Position numbers and translations under genes: made by a program. A stretch of 64,000 nt of DNA from Hyphomicrobiales bacterium (GTDB taxonomy: Bacteria; Pseudomonadota; Alphaproteobacteria; Rhizobiales; Rhizobiaceae), in assembly GCA_900472485.1 (NCBI GenBank), contig UCII01000021.1, positions 226,701 to 290,700 of the forward strand. Direction: 5' to 3'. The notes beneath the pieces are model-generated. The model was not told where the DNA came from and did not search any database. It was given only the letters and a program-made list of their open reading frames with translations. Below are positions 1 through 9,506 of the stretch, in pieces; position 1 is the stretch's first letter; each line of letters starts with the position of its first letter.

Positions 1-740
1 TTACCACCCAGTTCATCGGCCTGGACAATTATCGCCAGTTCTTCCAGGAACCATTTCTGATCCAGGGCCTGATCAATACGATCATCTATGCGGTGACGAC
101 CTCCGCTACAAAGACGATCCTGGGTCTGCTGCTGGCGGTTCTTTTGACTTCGGGCATATGGGCGCAGGGTCTGCTGCGCACCGTGATCTTCTTTCCGGTT
201 CTCGTATCGACGATCGGCGTCGGCATCACGTTTTCCGTATTGATGCATCCGACCCGCGGCCTGATCAACGTCACGCTCGCTGCCATGGGCATTCACGGAC
301 CAGGCTGGCTGACGGATCCCGCACTGGCGCTCTATTCGATTGTCTTCGTCGATCTCTGGAAGGGCATTGGTCTCGCAACCGTCATCTATATCGCCGGTCT
401 CGCCTCGATCAGCCCCGACTATTATGAAGCCGCCAGGATCGACGGTGCGACACGCCGCCAGATGTTTTTCCGTGTCACCGTTCCACTGGTGAAACCGGCA
501 ACAATTACCGTCGTGACCTTATCGTTGATCGGTGGGCTGCGCAGCTTCGACCTCATCTGGGCAATGACGCGCGGCGGGCCTGGTTTCTCGTCGGATGTGC
601 TGGCAAGCGTTATCTACAAACAGTACCAGGCCGGATTTTATGGCCTGTCGACAGCCGGCAATGTCATCCTGTTCGTCCTCATCGGTGCGATCATTCTACC
701 GATAACAGCCTGGTTTAACCGCAAGGAGGTGGATCTTTGA
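1..740 (+). CDS. Sugar-type ABC transporter permease, MalF/UgpA-like (5' partial)
   Basis: Inner-membrane permease of a carbohydrate-type ABC importer. The reading frame is open from base 3 to the window edge and encodes TTQFIGLDNYRQFF, the usual segment before the transmembrane core of UgpA/MalF proteins, so the true start lies upstream and an internal GTG at 93 is not the start. The EAA loop that docks on the ATPase is visible as YYEAARIDGATRRQMFFRVTVPLVKP. The C-terminus ends in a last membrane helix and NRKEVDL. It overlaps the next permease by 4 bases (TTGA), so the two are translationally coupled. Substrate is unknown; sugar or polyol uptake is inferred from the family only. Confidence 0.93.
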   Translation, partial: TTQFIGLDNYRQFFQEPFLIQGLINTIIYAVTTSATKTILGLLLAVLLTSGIWAQGLLRTVIFFPVLVSTIGVGITFSVLMHPTRGLINVTLAAMGIHGPGWLTDPALALYSIVFVDLWKGIGLATVIYIAGLASISPDYYEAARIDGATRRQMFFRVTVPLVKPATITVVTLSLIGGLRSFDLIWAMTRGGPGFSSDVLASVIYKQYQAGFYGLSTAGNVILFVLIGAIILPITAWFNRKEVDL

Positions 741-1561
741 CCCGCCGTCAGCTTTATATCGGCATAGCGTCCCTGGTTGCCTGTGGCTTGATATTCGTCT
801 TGCCCTTCCTGTTCATCATCATAACCGCTGCCAAGACAAAGCAGGATGCCGCGTCATTGACTTTTACCCTGCCTCAGGAATGGCGCCTGCTGCAGAATTT
901 CATCGAGGTTATTCAAACCCGCAATTATATGCTTCTTCTGGCATATTTCAATTCGACCATCATCACTGTCGCCGCCGTTTCACTGCTTGTTCTGCTTGGT
1001 GCCATGGTCGGCTATATCTTGCAGCGTCGTCCATCCGGCTGGAATAGAATCATATACGGCTGTGTTCTCGCCGGTCTCATGATTCCCCCTGCCGTTGTAC
1101 CGACCATCTGGGTTTTACAGTCGATCGGCCTGTTCAAGTCCATCTCGGGAATGATACTTATTCAGGTTGCCTATGGCCTTGGTTTTACCGTCCTCATGTT
1201 CCGTAGCTTCATCGCAACAATCCCGCGAGATCTCGATGAAGCGGCAATCATCGATGGAGCCAAGCCACTGCAGATCTTCTTTCGTGTCGTTCTGCCATTG
1301 CTGAAGCCGGTGACCGTGACCATCATCGTCGTGCAGTCGATCGCCATCTTCAACGACTTCACGAACCCTCTTTATTACCTGCCCGGCAGAGAAAACGTAA
1401 CGGTGCAGCTGACTCTCTATAATTTTCAGGGGCAGTTTCAGACGCAATACAATCTTCTGTTCATGAATATTCTATTGGTGACGATCCCGCCGCTCATCGT
1501 CTTCGTGTTCTTCAACAGGCAGATCGTGGCAGGCATGACGGCCGGCGCAGTGAAAGGGTGA
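737..1561 (+). CDS. Sugar-type ABC transporter permease, MalG/UgpE-like
   Basis: Second inner-membrane permease of the same importer. It has a hydrophobic N-terminal helix (residues about 7-32) and the EAA motif DLDEAAIIDGAKPLQIFFRV near residue 165, typical of the MalG side of carbohydrate importers. The start is TTG at 737, supported by a strong AGGAGG at 724-729 and by the 4-base overlap with the upstream stop. The ATPase gene follows after only 3 bases, so the three genes form one operon. Length (274 aa) is normal for the family. Confidence 0.93.
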   Translation: MTRRQLYIGIASLVACGLIFVLPFLFIIITAAKTKQDAASLTFTLPQEWRLLQNFIEVIQTRNYMLLLAYFNSTIITVAAVSLLVLLGAMVGYILQRRPSGWNRIIYGCVLAGLMIPPAVVPTIWVLQSIGLFKSISGMILIQVAYGLGFTVLMFRSFIATIPRDLDEAAIIDGAKPLQIFFRVVLPLLKPVTVTIIVVQSIAIFNDFTNPLYYLPGRENVTVQLTLYNFQGQFQTQYNLLFMNILLVTIPPLIVFVFFNRQIVAGMTAGAVKG

Positions 1562-1564
1562 GCC

Positions 1565-2545
1565 ATGACAAGTGTCGTTCTTCAAAATATCCGCAAGGAT
1601 TTCGGCAGTTTGACCGTGATGAATGGTGTCGATCTGACCGTCGAAGCTGGGGAATTCTGTGTCTTCGTCGGCCCCTCCGGCTGCGGAAAATCCACCCTTC
1701 TGCGCATGATCGCGGGATTGGAAACCTCGACCTCGGGCAGGATCTCCATCGACGGCAAGGACGTGACGGACGCCGAGCCTTCGGAGCGCGGCATCGCGAT
1801 GGTGTTTCAGTCCTACGCGCTCTATCCGCATCTGACGGTCAGCGAAAACATCGGCTTCGGTCTTTCGCTCGCCAAGCGCCCCAAGGCTGAGATTCAGGAA
1901 AAGGTTCGGCAGACGGCCGATATTCTCCAGCTCTCGCATCTGCTGGACCGAAAGCCGAAGGCGCTCTCCGGCGGCCAACGGCAACGCGTCGCGATCGGCC
2001 GGGCAATCATTCGCAATCCAAAGGTCTTCCTGTTTGACGAACCCCTCTCCAATCTCGACGCATCCTTGCGGTCGCAGATGCGGATAGAACTGACCGAACT
2101 CCATGCCAAGCTCGGCGCAACGATGATCTATGTCACCCATGACCAGGTCGAGGCCATGACCATGGCAGACAAGATCGTCGTGCTCAACGGTGGCCGGATC
2201 GAACAGATCGGAAGGCCGATGGACCTTTATCATAACCCGGCCACACCTTTCGTCGCGGGCTTCATCGGATCGCCGAAGATGAACCTGTTTGACGGCGAAG
2301 TCGCTGCCAGAGAGGGCTGCGGGACTTACGGAATCCGGCCGGAACATATCGCACTTTCCGCAACGGAAGGAAAATGGCAAGGGCGCGTGCGCCACATCGA
2401 GCGGCTCGGCGCCGACACAGTCGTTCATCTTGATGTTCCCGAATTGGTATCGCTTGTCGCACGCACCGACGGCGATCGGCCGATCCAGATTGGCGAGGCT
2501 TTGTTCGCCACGCCTTTGACCGGCAAGGAACACAGATTTTCATAG
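1565..2545 (+). CDS. ABC transporter ATP-binding protein, UgpC/MsmK-like
   Basis: ATPase that energises the two permeases just upstream. Visible motifs are Walker A GPSGCGKST (about residue 36), the Q-loop in VFQSYALYPHLTV, signature LSGGQRQRVAIGRA, Walker B VFLFDEPLSNLD and the switch VTHDQ. A MalK-type C-terminal regulatory region begins near residue 235 (GSPKMNLFDGEV) and contains GIRPEHI, typical of carbohydrate ATPases of this class. At 326 aa it is somewhat shorter than the usual 350-370 aa, with a compact final TOBE segment. It is the last gene of the operon; the solute-binding protein must lie upstream of the window or elsewhere. Confidence 0.93.
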   Translation: MTSVVLQNIRKDFGSLTVMNGVDLTVEAGEFCVFVGPSGCGKSTLLRMIAGLETSTSGRISIDGKDVTDAEPSERGIAMVFQSYALYPHLTVSENIGFGLSLAKRPKAEIQEKVRQTADILQLSHLLDRKPKALSGGQRQRVAIGRAIIRNPKVFLFDEPLSNLDASLRSQMRIELTELHAKLGATMIYVTHDQVEAMTMADKIVVLNGGRIEQIGRPMDLYHNPATPFVAGFIGSPKMNLFDGEVAAREGCGTYGIRPEHIALSATEGKWQGRVRHIERLGADTVVHLDVPELVSLVARTDGDRPIQIGEALFATPLTGKEHRFS

Positions 2546-3107
2546 CAGCGAGCCACATTGATCTTGATCCAAGGGAGGCGGGCCGCAGGGCTTCGCATGC
2601 ATGCGGGCTGGGATATGGAAAATCCGCCCTACGGGCGTTCTTGTACATCACATCGTACCAAGGCGGCCTTGGGTCGAAGATCGTAACGCATGCGCTTATG
2701 CAAGGCGGCGATTGCAGTTTATACGCTTCTTTGCGCAATGACCGCAATCAAAGACTGCATTTCTATGCAAGCCTGCCATTCTGCGCAGTATGTTCTGCGC
2801 AGTATGTTGCACACAGATACGCGTCCTTACTGTCAGGTATCTACTTTTGATTTGTAGGCATTCTTGAATCATGCAATTTGCAGTTCCAGACCAAGCCGTT
2901 GAATTATTTAATAAAAATCGCGCAGTTCTGGTTATCGTTAATTATTTTCTCAGACATATCTGACTTCATTGGCATTGCAGCGCCAAATGCGACGAGCAGA
3001 ATGCTCCTCACCTGCGATGTTTCCGACCCCCAGAGCAGACAATCGCCGGCGTATATCCATTTTCATCGTGTGGCAGCTGCCAGCTCGCTAAAAACCAATG
3101 AGCCACC
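2546..3107. other. Intergenic region before the chemoreceptor gene
   Basis: 562 bases with no credible gene on either strand. The first half follows the ABC operon and holds GC-rich imperfect palindromes around a GCATGCATGC core (about 2596-2605) and a perfect 14-base tandem duplication (2781-2808). From about 2840 onward the DNA becomes AT-rich, fitting promoter DNA for the chemoreceptor that starts at 3108. No individual promoter could be assigned with confidence. Confidence 0.5.
2781..2808. repeat. Perfect 14-bp tandem direct repeat
   Basis: CTGCGCAGTATGTT occurs twice back to back with no mismatch, at 2781-2794 and 2795-2808. It is non-coding and lies in the chemoreceptor upstream region. 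It may be a slippage product or a paired protein-binding site. Confidence 0.9.
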
Positions 3108-5039
3108 ATGTCATTTCTCCAGAACGCCAAGATCCGCACGAAAGTGCTCTCCATCATCATTCCGATCTGTCTGATCGGGATCGCAGGTGTCCTTGTCGTA
3201 TCGAACCACTATCGGGACACGGTTGCCACCTACTCGAATTTCATTGCCAAGAATGAAGCGGCGGCGGTGGAAATGTCGAGGGCCAGCCAGCGTTTGACCG
3301 CCATGAGTTACAATGCCTATCAGATCCTGCAATATCCAGCCAAGGATCCGCAGACGACGAAGTTTTCGAAGGACTATGAGGAGAATAAGCAAATTCTTCT
3401 GCAGCGTTTCGCGAACGTTAAACGGTTGATTCCTGCTGAAGCGGATGCCGTGGAAAAGCTGGCCTCGAGGGCCAATGATATCGTCGTCCTTACGGATCAA
3501 GCCGTAAAAGCCGGTCTGGTCGATGACAACGACACCGCCGCCAAGCTCTTGAAGCAGGTGGATCCGATGATCGATGACGAGGTAGTCTCGGTTCGCCAGT
3601 GGCTTGATACGTTCAATAAGAACATCAATGACAAGAGTGACATGCTGGCGGAACACGCGAGCAGCACCATTACAAATGCTCTGGTGGCGCTTGGCGTTCT
3701 CTTTGCCGCCGCCATTGCGATCGCCATTCTCGTGTCGACGCGCGGCATCGCGGCCCCGATCGAACGGCTGCGGGCGCGCATGGTATCCCTCGCCGACGGC
3801 AATACCGATGAGCAGATCGTCGGCATTGGGCGCAAAGACGAAGTCGGTCAGATGGCTGCGGCCGTCTCCATCTTCCGTGACCATGCCATCGAGCGGATAA
3901 GACTGGAACAGGAGGCGAGCGCCAATCGTAGTCTCTCCGAACGGGAAAGGCTTGAACGCGAAGCACAGAAAGCCAAGGATGCGGCGGACACGCAATTTGC
4001 CGTCGATGGCCTTGCAAGCGGTCTGGCCGAGCTTTCGAACGGCAATCTGGTCTATCGCATCGAACAGCCCTTCGTCGATCACCTCGACCGCCTGAGGGCG
4101 GACTTCAATGCCTCGATGGCGAAGCTGGAGGAAACGCTGCGCTCCGTTGGCCAGGGAGGTCAGGCCATTGCCGCCGGTGCCAGCCAGATCCGGTCTGCAG
4201 CCGATGATCTCTCCAAGCGCACCGAGCAGCAGGCGGCCTCCGTCGAGGAGACGGCGGCCGCACTCGAGGAGATCACCACGACCGTCAAGGATTCCACCCG
4301 GCGCGCGGAGGAGGCAAGCTCGCTCGTCGGACGAGCGCGCATCGGCGCCGAAAAATCCGGCGAAGTCATGCAGGAAGCGATTTCAGCAATGGAGGCGATT
4401 TCGAAATCCTCGGGCGAAATTTCCAACATCATCGGCGTCATCGATGATATAGCCTTCCAGACGAACCTGCTTGCTCTCAATGCGGGCGTCGAGGCAGCGC
4501 GGGCGGGCGAAGCGGGCAAGGGCTTTGCCGTCGTCGCGCAGGAAGTCCGCGAGCTTGCCCAGCGCTCCGCCACGGCCGCCAAGGAGATCAAGGCGCTGAT
4601 TTCCACATCGGGCCAGCAGGTCGACAGCGGCGTCAATCTCGTTACCAAGACAGGACAATCGCTGCAGCAGATCGTCAAGGAAGTCGAAGAAATCGACCGC
4701 AACGTTCGGGCGATCGTCGAGGCCGCCCGCGAGCAGGCGACCGGCCTGCAGGAGATCAGCACGGCGGTCAACAGCATCGATCAGGGAACGCAGCAAAATG
4801 CCGCCATGGTCGAGGAATCCACCGCGGCAAGCTACAGCCTTGCCAAGGAAGTAACGGCCCTTAATGAGCTGCTCGGACAATTCGATCTGCAAAACGGCCG
4901 CAGCCATGCGCGGCCGGCTGCTGCGACGGAGCGATCCCGCCCTGCCGCCTCGCCGGCACGCTCGCTGCGCTCCAAGATCGCCGGCGCATTCGGTGGTTCC
5001 GGTGCAGCCGCGGCATCGGCATCCTGGGAAGAGTTCTAA
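3108..5039 (+). CDS. Methyl-accepting chemotaxis protein with CheR-docking tail
   Basis: Membrane chemoreceptor of 643 aa that controls CheA through its cytoplasmic tip. It has a first membrane helix at about residues 14-34 (SIIIPICLIGIAGVLVVS), a helical periplasmic sensing domain to about 185, a second membrane helix at about 187-209, then a HAMP domain (IAAPIERLRARM) and a likely second HAMP-like segment near 305-355. The highly conserved signalling hairpin reads IDDIAFQTNLLALNAGVEAA then GKGFAVVAQEVRELAQRS. The protein ends in SWEEF, matching the xWxxF/Y pentapeptide that tethers CheR and CheB. The ligand cannot be told from sequence. It is a single gene closed by a strong terminator. Confidence 0.95.
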   Translation: MSFLQNAKIRTKVLSIIIPICLIGIAGVLVVSNHYRDTVATYSNFIAKNEAAAVEMSRASQRLTAMSYNAYQILQYPAKDPQTTKFSKDYEENKQILLQRFANVKRLIPAEADAVEKLASRANDIVVLTDQAVKAGLVDDNDTAAKLLKQVDPMIDDEVVSVRQWLDTFNKNINDKSDMLAEHASSTITNALVALGVLFAAAIAIAILVSTRGIAAPIERLRARMVSLADGNTDEQIVGIGRKDEVGQMAAAVSIFRDHAIERIRLEQEASANRSLSERERLEREAQKAKDAADTQFAVDGLASGLAELSNGNLVYRIEQPFVDHLDRLRADFNASMAKLEETLRSVGQGGQAIAAGASQIRSAADDLSKRTEQQAASVEETAAALEEITTTVKDSTRRAEEASSLVGRARIGAEKSGEVMQEAISAMEAISKSSGEISNIIGVIDDIAFQTNLLALNAGVEAARAGEAGKGFAVVAQEVRELAQRSATAAKEIKALISTSGQQVDSGVNLVTKTGQSLQQIVKEVEEIDRNVRAIVEAAREQATGLQEISTAVNSIDQGTQQNAAMVEESTAASYSLAKEVTALNELLGQFDLQNGRSHARPAAATERSRPAASPARSLRSKIAGAFGGSGAAAASASWEEF

Positions 5040-5078
5040 TTTCCGGGGGGGGCGTCGGTCTTTGACCGATTGCAAGCC

Positions 5079-5118
5079 AAAAGAACAAGGCGGCCAAAAC
5101 TGGCCGCCTTGTTCTTTT
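5079..5118 (+). terminator. Rho-independent terminator after the chemoreceptor
   Basis: Perfect 18-bp stem (5079-5096 with 5101-5118) closed by an AAAC loop and ending in a TTTT run, 39 bases after the chemoreceptor stop codon. The A-run at the other side would let it act in both directions. Confidence 0.9.
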
Positions 5119-5387
5119 TCAAAGCGAGTGATTGCTATGATGCACGGGCTCTTGAAGGGAAGCGACGCAATGGCCCGTCATTGCCCCAGACGGTGAAAAC
5201 ACGGCGTCCATGAGGAGGGCGTTACGCGATCGCCGAAAGATCCACTGGAAGCTGAGATCAGCGGGTTCACCCACACACGCCCTGACCGCGATCGCACGCA
5301 CATCGGAAGTCTGCGCAGCCAACCAGCTTTGAAACAAAAGATCCCATTCTCGTGAAGAAACCTCGCTCCCGACCGTTTTTCTGTTCG

Positions 5388-5846
5388 TCAGAGAATCTCG
5401 AAGAGCTCGTATTTGACGCCGCCTGGAAAGCGGCCGCCCTTTCCAACGCAGACAATCGCATTGATCCACGCATATGTGGGCGAGGCAGTCTCGAAATACG
5501 GCGTCGTTCGTAGATAATATTCCGAAGGGTCGACAGATTCGCCGCGCCCCAAACGCTCGGAAACTTCGACCGACGCGTGGCGAACACCACGATAGGTCAT
5601 GAGAATATGGGCGCCATCTTGAGCCTCGAGCAGAACCCGCACATCTTGCTGAAATGTTCCGTCCTGGCGGGTGACAAGAAGATCCGAGCCGATCAACGGT
5701 GAGACCTTGCCCTTGAGACGCGCTCCTTCGAAGTGGCCGCCCGATACCGGAAAAATGCGGCGCACGCCGGCGGGACATGGCCCGATATCGATCGTAGGAT
5801 GAAGCTCGAGATAAAGAGTAAATAGAGGACGCGATTGCAGCTCCAT
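5388..5846 (-). CDS. DUF3237 domain-containing protein
   Basis: 152-aa soluble protein that matches the DUF3237 family along its whole length. It starts MELQSRPLFTLYLELHP, continues with GVRRIFPVSGGHFEGARLKG, and closes with the typical YYLRTTPYFETASPTYAWIN and GVKYELFEIL segments. No enzymatic role is established for the family; some members sit beside degradative enzymes. The start at 5846 is preferred over a longer reading to 5975 because GGGAG precedes this ATG and because the DUF3237 domain begins here. The gene is divergent from a LysR regulator that starts 117 bases away, which suggests that the regulator controls it. Confidence 0.85.
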   Translation of the reverse strand: MELQSRPLFTLYLELHPTIDIGPCPAGVRRIFPVSGGHFEGARLKGKVSPLIGSDLLVTRQDGTFQQDVRVLLEAQDGAHILMTYRGVRHASVEVSERLGRGESVDPSEYYLRTTPYFETASPTYAWINAIVCVGKGGRFPGGVKYELFEIL

Positions 5847-5895
5847 CAGGGACTCCCATTTATGGAACGCGCGATCGCCTCCATTTCTGGCGAGT

Positions 5896-5912
5896 ATTAA
5901 ACTGGCTATAAT
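5896..5912. promoter_or_regulatory. Possible LysR-type operator (ATTA-N9-TAAT)
   Basis: A dyad ATTA-N9-TAAT fits the T-N11-A pattern of LysR-family binding sites and lies between the DUF3237 gene and the divergent LysR gene. The dyad is short and AT-rich, so chance is possible. Confidence 0.35.
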
Positions 5913-5962
5913 CTCGGAGCGAAAACGGGCATTACTTACTATCATCACAAGCGAAACTACAT

Positions 5963-6835
5963 ATGCGCCCTTCACTGGAATCTCTGAAAGTCCTCGAGAT
6001 CTGCGTCGCTTCCGGCAGTTTTGCCCGTGCGGCCGAACGCTTGTTTCTTACCCCCGCCGCGGTGAGCCTGCGCATTCGAACACTTGAGGACGAACTGGGT
6101 GAACCACTCTTCATTCGGCGAGGACCACGCGTGGTGCCCACGCCGAAAGCCATCCTCCTTGCAAAGGGCGTGCGGCGCGGTATGGATGAAATTCACTCCG
6201 CCTTGGCCGCTTTCGAGGCAGCATCTCCTCCCCTGCGGGTAACCGCGCCTCCCACGCTAGCAACTCGTTGGCTCGCGCCGCGCCTTTCGAGCTATCAGCG
6301 CTCCGAAATCGAACTCGACGTTTCGGCCGATATTCGTGATCCGTCAGACTTCGACGTTGCTATTCGCACCGGAGCCGGCAACTGGCCGGGCCTGGAGGGC
6401 TTTCGGTTGTTTCCTGTGCAGTTGACGCCGCTTCTGGCTCCATCGCTTGCGGCGTTGCTGGAACCTCTAATACCCGAGACGCTCGCAACTCTGCCGCTGT
6501 TGCCGCATCCGGACTGGGAAAGATGGTTTCTGAGCGCAACAGGGAATGTCCCGCCGGAGTTGAACTTCACCCGCGTGGAATATCCGAACCATGACCTGAA
6601 TGCGAATGCGGCCTGCGCGGGCGAAGGCGTGGCGCTCGTACCGCTCGGCTTCTTCGAGCCCCTGGTCCGATCGGGTGCATTGGTGGCACCCTTCGACCAC
6701 GTGCTTGACGGTCCCGACTGGCACTTTGCGCTTTTTCGCAATGATGATGTCAGGCCAGGGCCTCGAGAATTCTGCGATTGGCTTTATGAGCAGAGTTGCC
6801 TGACATCAGCCGCGCTTGAGGTACGCACCAAGTGA
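5963..6835 (+). CDS. LysR family transcriptional regulator
   Basis: 290-aa DNA-binding regulator. The N-terminal winged helix-turn-helix reads LKVLEICVASGSFARAAERL then LTPAAVSLRIRTLEDELGEPLFIR (about residues 8-55). The effector-binding domain follows from about residue 90 (LRVTAPPTLATRWLAPRLSS), closest in style to GcvA-type LysR proteins. It is transcribed divergently from the DUF3237 gene, the classic arrangement of a LysR protein and its target. The inducer is unknown. Confidence 0.92.
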   Translation: MRPSLESLKVLEICVASGSFARAAERLFLTPAAVSLRIRTLEDELGEPLFIRRGPRVVPTPKAILLAKGVRRGMDEIHSALAAFEAASPPLRVTAPPTLATRWLAPRLSSYQRSEIELDVSADIRDPSDFDVAIRTGAGNWPGLEGFRLFPVQLTPLLAPSLAALLEPLIPETLATLPLLPHPDWERWFLSATGNVPPELNFTRVEYPNHDLNANAACAGEGVALVPLGFFEPLVRSGALVAPFDHVLDGPDWHFALFRNDDVRPGPREFCDWLYEQSCLTSAALEVRTK

Positions 6836-6879
6836 GCCTTCACTGCTGCCGGACCGCTGTTGGAAGTCTGCGGCCCTGC

Positions 6880-9444
6880 TCAGGCGGATGTCAGTATGGT
6901 GATCACGCCATTCGTCCCGTCAACGCGGATCCTCTGACCGTCCAGAATGCGCCGGGTCGCATCCTGGACCGCAACGACGGCGGGCAAGCCGTATTCGCGC
7001 GCGATGACAGCGCCATGGCTCATCTGTCCACCGGCTTCGGTCACCAGCCCGGCTATGCTTACGAATAACGGGGTCCAGCTTGGATCGGTATAGGCGGTGA
7101 CGAGAATATCTCCGGCCTCAATATCGGCCGCGGCCAAGTCGCGGATGATTCTGGCGCGCCCCTCGACGCTCCCCGCCGAAACAGGCAGCCCTGGAAGCGC
7201 TTTCGCGGGAAGGTCATCACGTTTAAAGTCGCCAAAAAGCGCTTCACCGTCCGAGGTGAGCACGCGCGGCGAAGCAAGCCGCTCGTAAGCCGCAAACTCG
7301 GCACGGCGCGCAAGGATGAGATCATGATCGGCCTGCCCCGTCCGGACAACCTCGCGTAGTTCGTCAAAACGGAGATAGAAGATATCGCTCGTCCGGTTCA
7401 GCACTCCGCTATCGACAAGTTTCTGCGCCTCTCTCAGCATTGCTTGCTTATGAAGGTCGAGGCGGCAGACCCATCCGTATTTCGGGTATTCGCGGTAACC
7501 GATGAAGGCCCGCATTCGATCGATTGCATCCTTGGTCTTCGCAGCCTTCGCCTCACCATTCGAGAGGGCACGTAAGCGCGATAAAAGGTCCTGCTCCGCA
7601 GCCTTCGCTCGGGCGAGACCGGCATCGAAGCGCCGCTTGGCTTCACCGGGTTGGAAGCGGTCGATGTTGGCCAGAATCATCGGGACGAGAACCGCGGGCT
7701 TTTCCCGCCAGCGGGTTCGGGTGATGTCGATCTCGCCCGCACAGCGCATGCCATATTTGGCAAGGTAGCCATCGATCGCTTCGAATGCTTCCGGGCCGCC
7801 GTCGACCTTTACGAGATCCGAAAGGGGGGCACTCCCGTCAAACTGCCGCAGGAATGAGACGGCGTCGGCATGAGGTCGGATTGCGTCGGCGACATCGAGA
7901 AGATCGAGACCCATCCGCGAGGTTATGTTGTTGTCGACCGACTGCGAGAGCGTGTCGGCCACGCCCGTTTCGCCAAGCCACTCGGCGATGTGGTCGTTCA
8001 GCCACCACATCGCCTCGATGCCGGCCATGAGAACCTGGGTGCTTTGCGGCGCGGTCAGTTGCCGTTTCAGCGCGGCAAGATCGTCAGCGATGAGGTCGAA
8101 CAGCTCGTTGCCGGATTTCGCCGCGAGATGTAGCCGTGCCTCTTCGACCGCCATCTCGCTTTGCGCGATCAGTTTGCCTACGATCGCGGGGTCGAGATTG
8201 GTCGCGGTATTCTTCTCACCTACAGCCTTGGGCGCGGATACCGAGGCATTTGCGTCTTGTTCGCGACGCGTGGCGACAAATCCTCGCTCCAGCAGCGCAT
8301 CGACCGCACTGCGGATGAGTGGATCCCGGTTAAGCATAACCATCAGAGCCGCGCGACTGGCGGGGGAGGCAAGTTGCTCGGTGACATCGACGAACAGGCG
8401 GCCGCCTGCCTCGTGCATGGGACGGGCCGCAAGCCTCTGCCAGAAGGACAGGCCGAGCGGCCGTATCGCGTCGGTCATCATTTGCTGATGGCCCACCGAC
8501 AGGTAGACATGTCGCTTGCCGTCGTCATGGGGCGGGACCGGGAACAAGGTGGTGATCGGCCTGCTTTGAACAATTTGAAACGCACCATCGGACAGGCACC
8601 ACTCGATGTCCTGGGGACAGCCGAAATGCGCCTCGATGCGTCGACCGACGGCAGCGAGATCCCGCGCCTCTTCGGCAGCCAGTATGGCGCAATCGCCTGC
8701 CGCCGTCTCGACGACCTGCGCGCCCCGAAGCCTGAAGCCTTGCGGAATGACGGAACCCGAGACGAGCGCCTCGCCGCTTCCGGCACAGGCTTCGATCGCG
8801 ACGATCGTTCTGTCTCCCGACACGGGGTCGGCCGTGAACATTACGCCCGAGGCATCGGCCGACACCATTTGCTGCACGATGACGGCCATCTTGATACCAC
8901 CATGGCCGATTCCGTTGCGCCGACGATAAGTTACCGCTCGCTCGGTGAAGAGAGAGGCCCAGCAGCGGCGCACGGCATCCACGATAGCGCCGATGCCGCA
9001 TAGGCTGAGATAGCTCTCATGCTGGCCGGCAAAGGAGGTGGTTGGCATATCTTCAGCCGTCGCGCTCGAGCGAACAGCCCAAGCCGCAGCCTCTCCGCCC
9101 TCGGCCAGCAACGCGGAAATCGAGGCCACGACCGACTTGGGAACCGTCAACCGCTCGATCAGTAGGCGGACTTCAGCACACAAGACGGCATTGGTAGCGC
9201 CTTCGCCACCCAGCCCAAGATCGAGCCGTCCTATAGCGGCGCCAACCTCGGGCGAGCCCGCAAGGACCGCAGAAAATACATCCGTTGTTACGCAAAGGCC
9301 GGCCGGAACGACTACGCCCTCGACTTTTGCCAGCTCCCCAAGGTTCGCGGCCTTCCCACCGACCAACGAAGCTTGATTCCGGTCAACCTCAGAGAGGCGA
9401 ACTGTCACTTTCATGAGCGGACTCGTCAGCTGGAATCTTGACAT
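6880..9444 (-). CDS. PEP-utilising phosphotransferase, rifampicin phosphotransferase (Rph)-like
   Basis: 854-aa three-part enzyme of the PEP synthase/PPDK superfamily. An ATP-grasp domain comes first (SLVGGKAANLGELAKVEG near residue 27, AVRSSATAEDMPTTSFAGQ near 142, DIEWCLSDGAFQIVQSRPIT near 281). A long central substrate-binding region follows, then the C-terminal swivelling domain with the phospho-acceptor histidine in GGQMSHGAVIAREYGLPAVV. The length and the AREYGLPAVV form of the histidine motif resemble rifampicin phosphotransferases, which phosphorylate rifamycins with ATP. A generic PEP-synthase-like role on another substrate is the alternative. The start could also be the internal ATG at 9414. 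It is divergent from a TetR gene with a shared operator-like palindrome, suggesting inducible expression. Confidence 0.8.
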   Translation of the reverse strand: MSRFQLTSPLMKVTVRLSEVDRNQASLVGGKAANLGELAKVEGVVVPAGLCVTTDVFSAVLAGSPEVGAAIGRLDLGLGGEGATNAVLCAEVRLLIERLTVPKSVVASISALLAEGGEAAAWAVRSSATAEDMPTTSFAGQHESYLSLCGIGAIVDAVRRCWASLFTERAVTYRRRNGIGHGGIKMAVIVQQMVSADASGVMFTADPVSGDRTIVAIEACAGSGEALVSGSVIPQGFRLRGAQVVETAAGDCAILAAEEARDLAAVGRRIEAHFGCPQDIEWCLSDGAFQIVQSRPITTLFPVPPHDDGKRHVYLSVGHQQMMTDAIRPLGLSFWQRLAARPMHEAGGRLFVDVTEQLASPASRAALMVMLNRDPLIRSAVDALLERGFVATRREQDANASVSAPKAVGEKNTATNLDPAIVGKLIAQSEMAVEEARLHLAAKSGNELFDLIADDLAALKRQLTAPQSTQVLMAGIEAMWWLNDHIAEWLGETGVADTLSQSVDNNITSRMGLDLLDVADAIRPHADAVSFLRQFDGSAPLSDLVKVDGGPEAFEAIDGYLAKYGMRCAGEIDITRTRWREKPAVLVPMILANIDRFQPGEAKRRFDAGLARAKAAEQDLLSRLRALSNGEAKAAKTKDAIDRMRAFIGYREYPKYGWVCRLDLHKQAMLREAQKLVDSGVLNRTSDIFYLRFDELREVVRTGQADHDLILARRAEFAAYERLASPRVLTSDGEALFGDFKRDDLPAKALPGLPVSAGSVEGRARIIRDLAAADIEAGDILVTAYTDPSWTPLFVSIAGLVTEAGGQMSHGAVIAREYGLPAVVAVQDATRRILDGQRIRVDGTNGVITILTSA

Positions 9445-9447
9445 CAG

Positions 9448-9470
9448 AAACGGAGGAATATACTCCGTTT
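9448..9470. promoter_or_regulatory. Likely TetR operator (AAACGGAG-N7-CTCCGTTT)
   Basis: Perfect 8-bp inverted repeat with a 7-bp spacer in the 62-base gap between the Rph-like gene and the divergent TetR gene. Size, symmetry and position fit a TetR-family operator that represses both genes. Confidence 0.75.
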
Positions 9471-9506
9471 ATGGCAGTATCAAGACGATCGAAGATGTGA
9501 AACCCG

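Noticed and set aside
1472..2533. Minus-strand 353-codon open frame
   Set aside because: Shadow of the ABC ATPase gene at 1565, whose Walker and signature motifs are intact.
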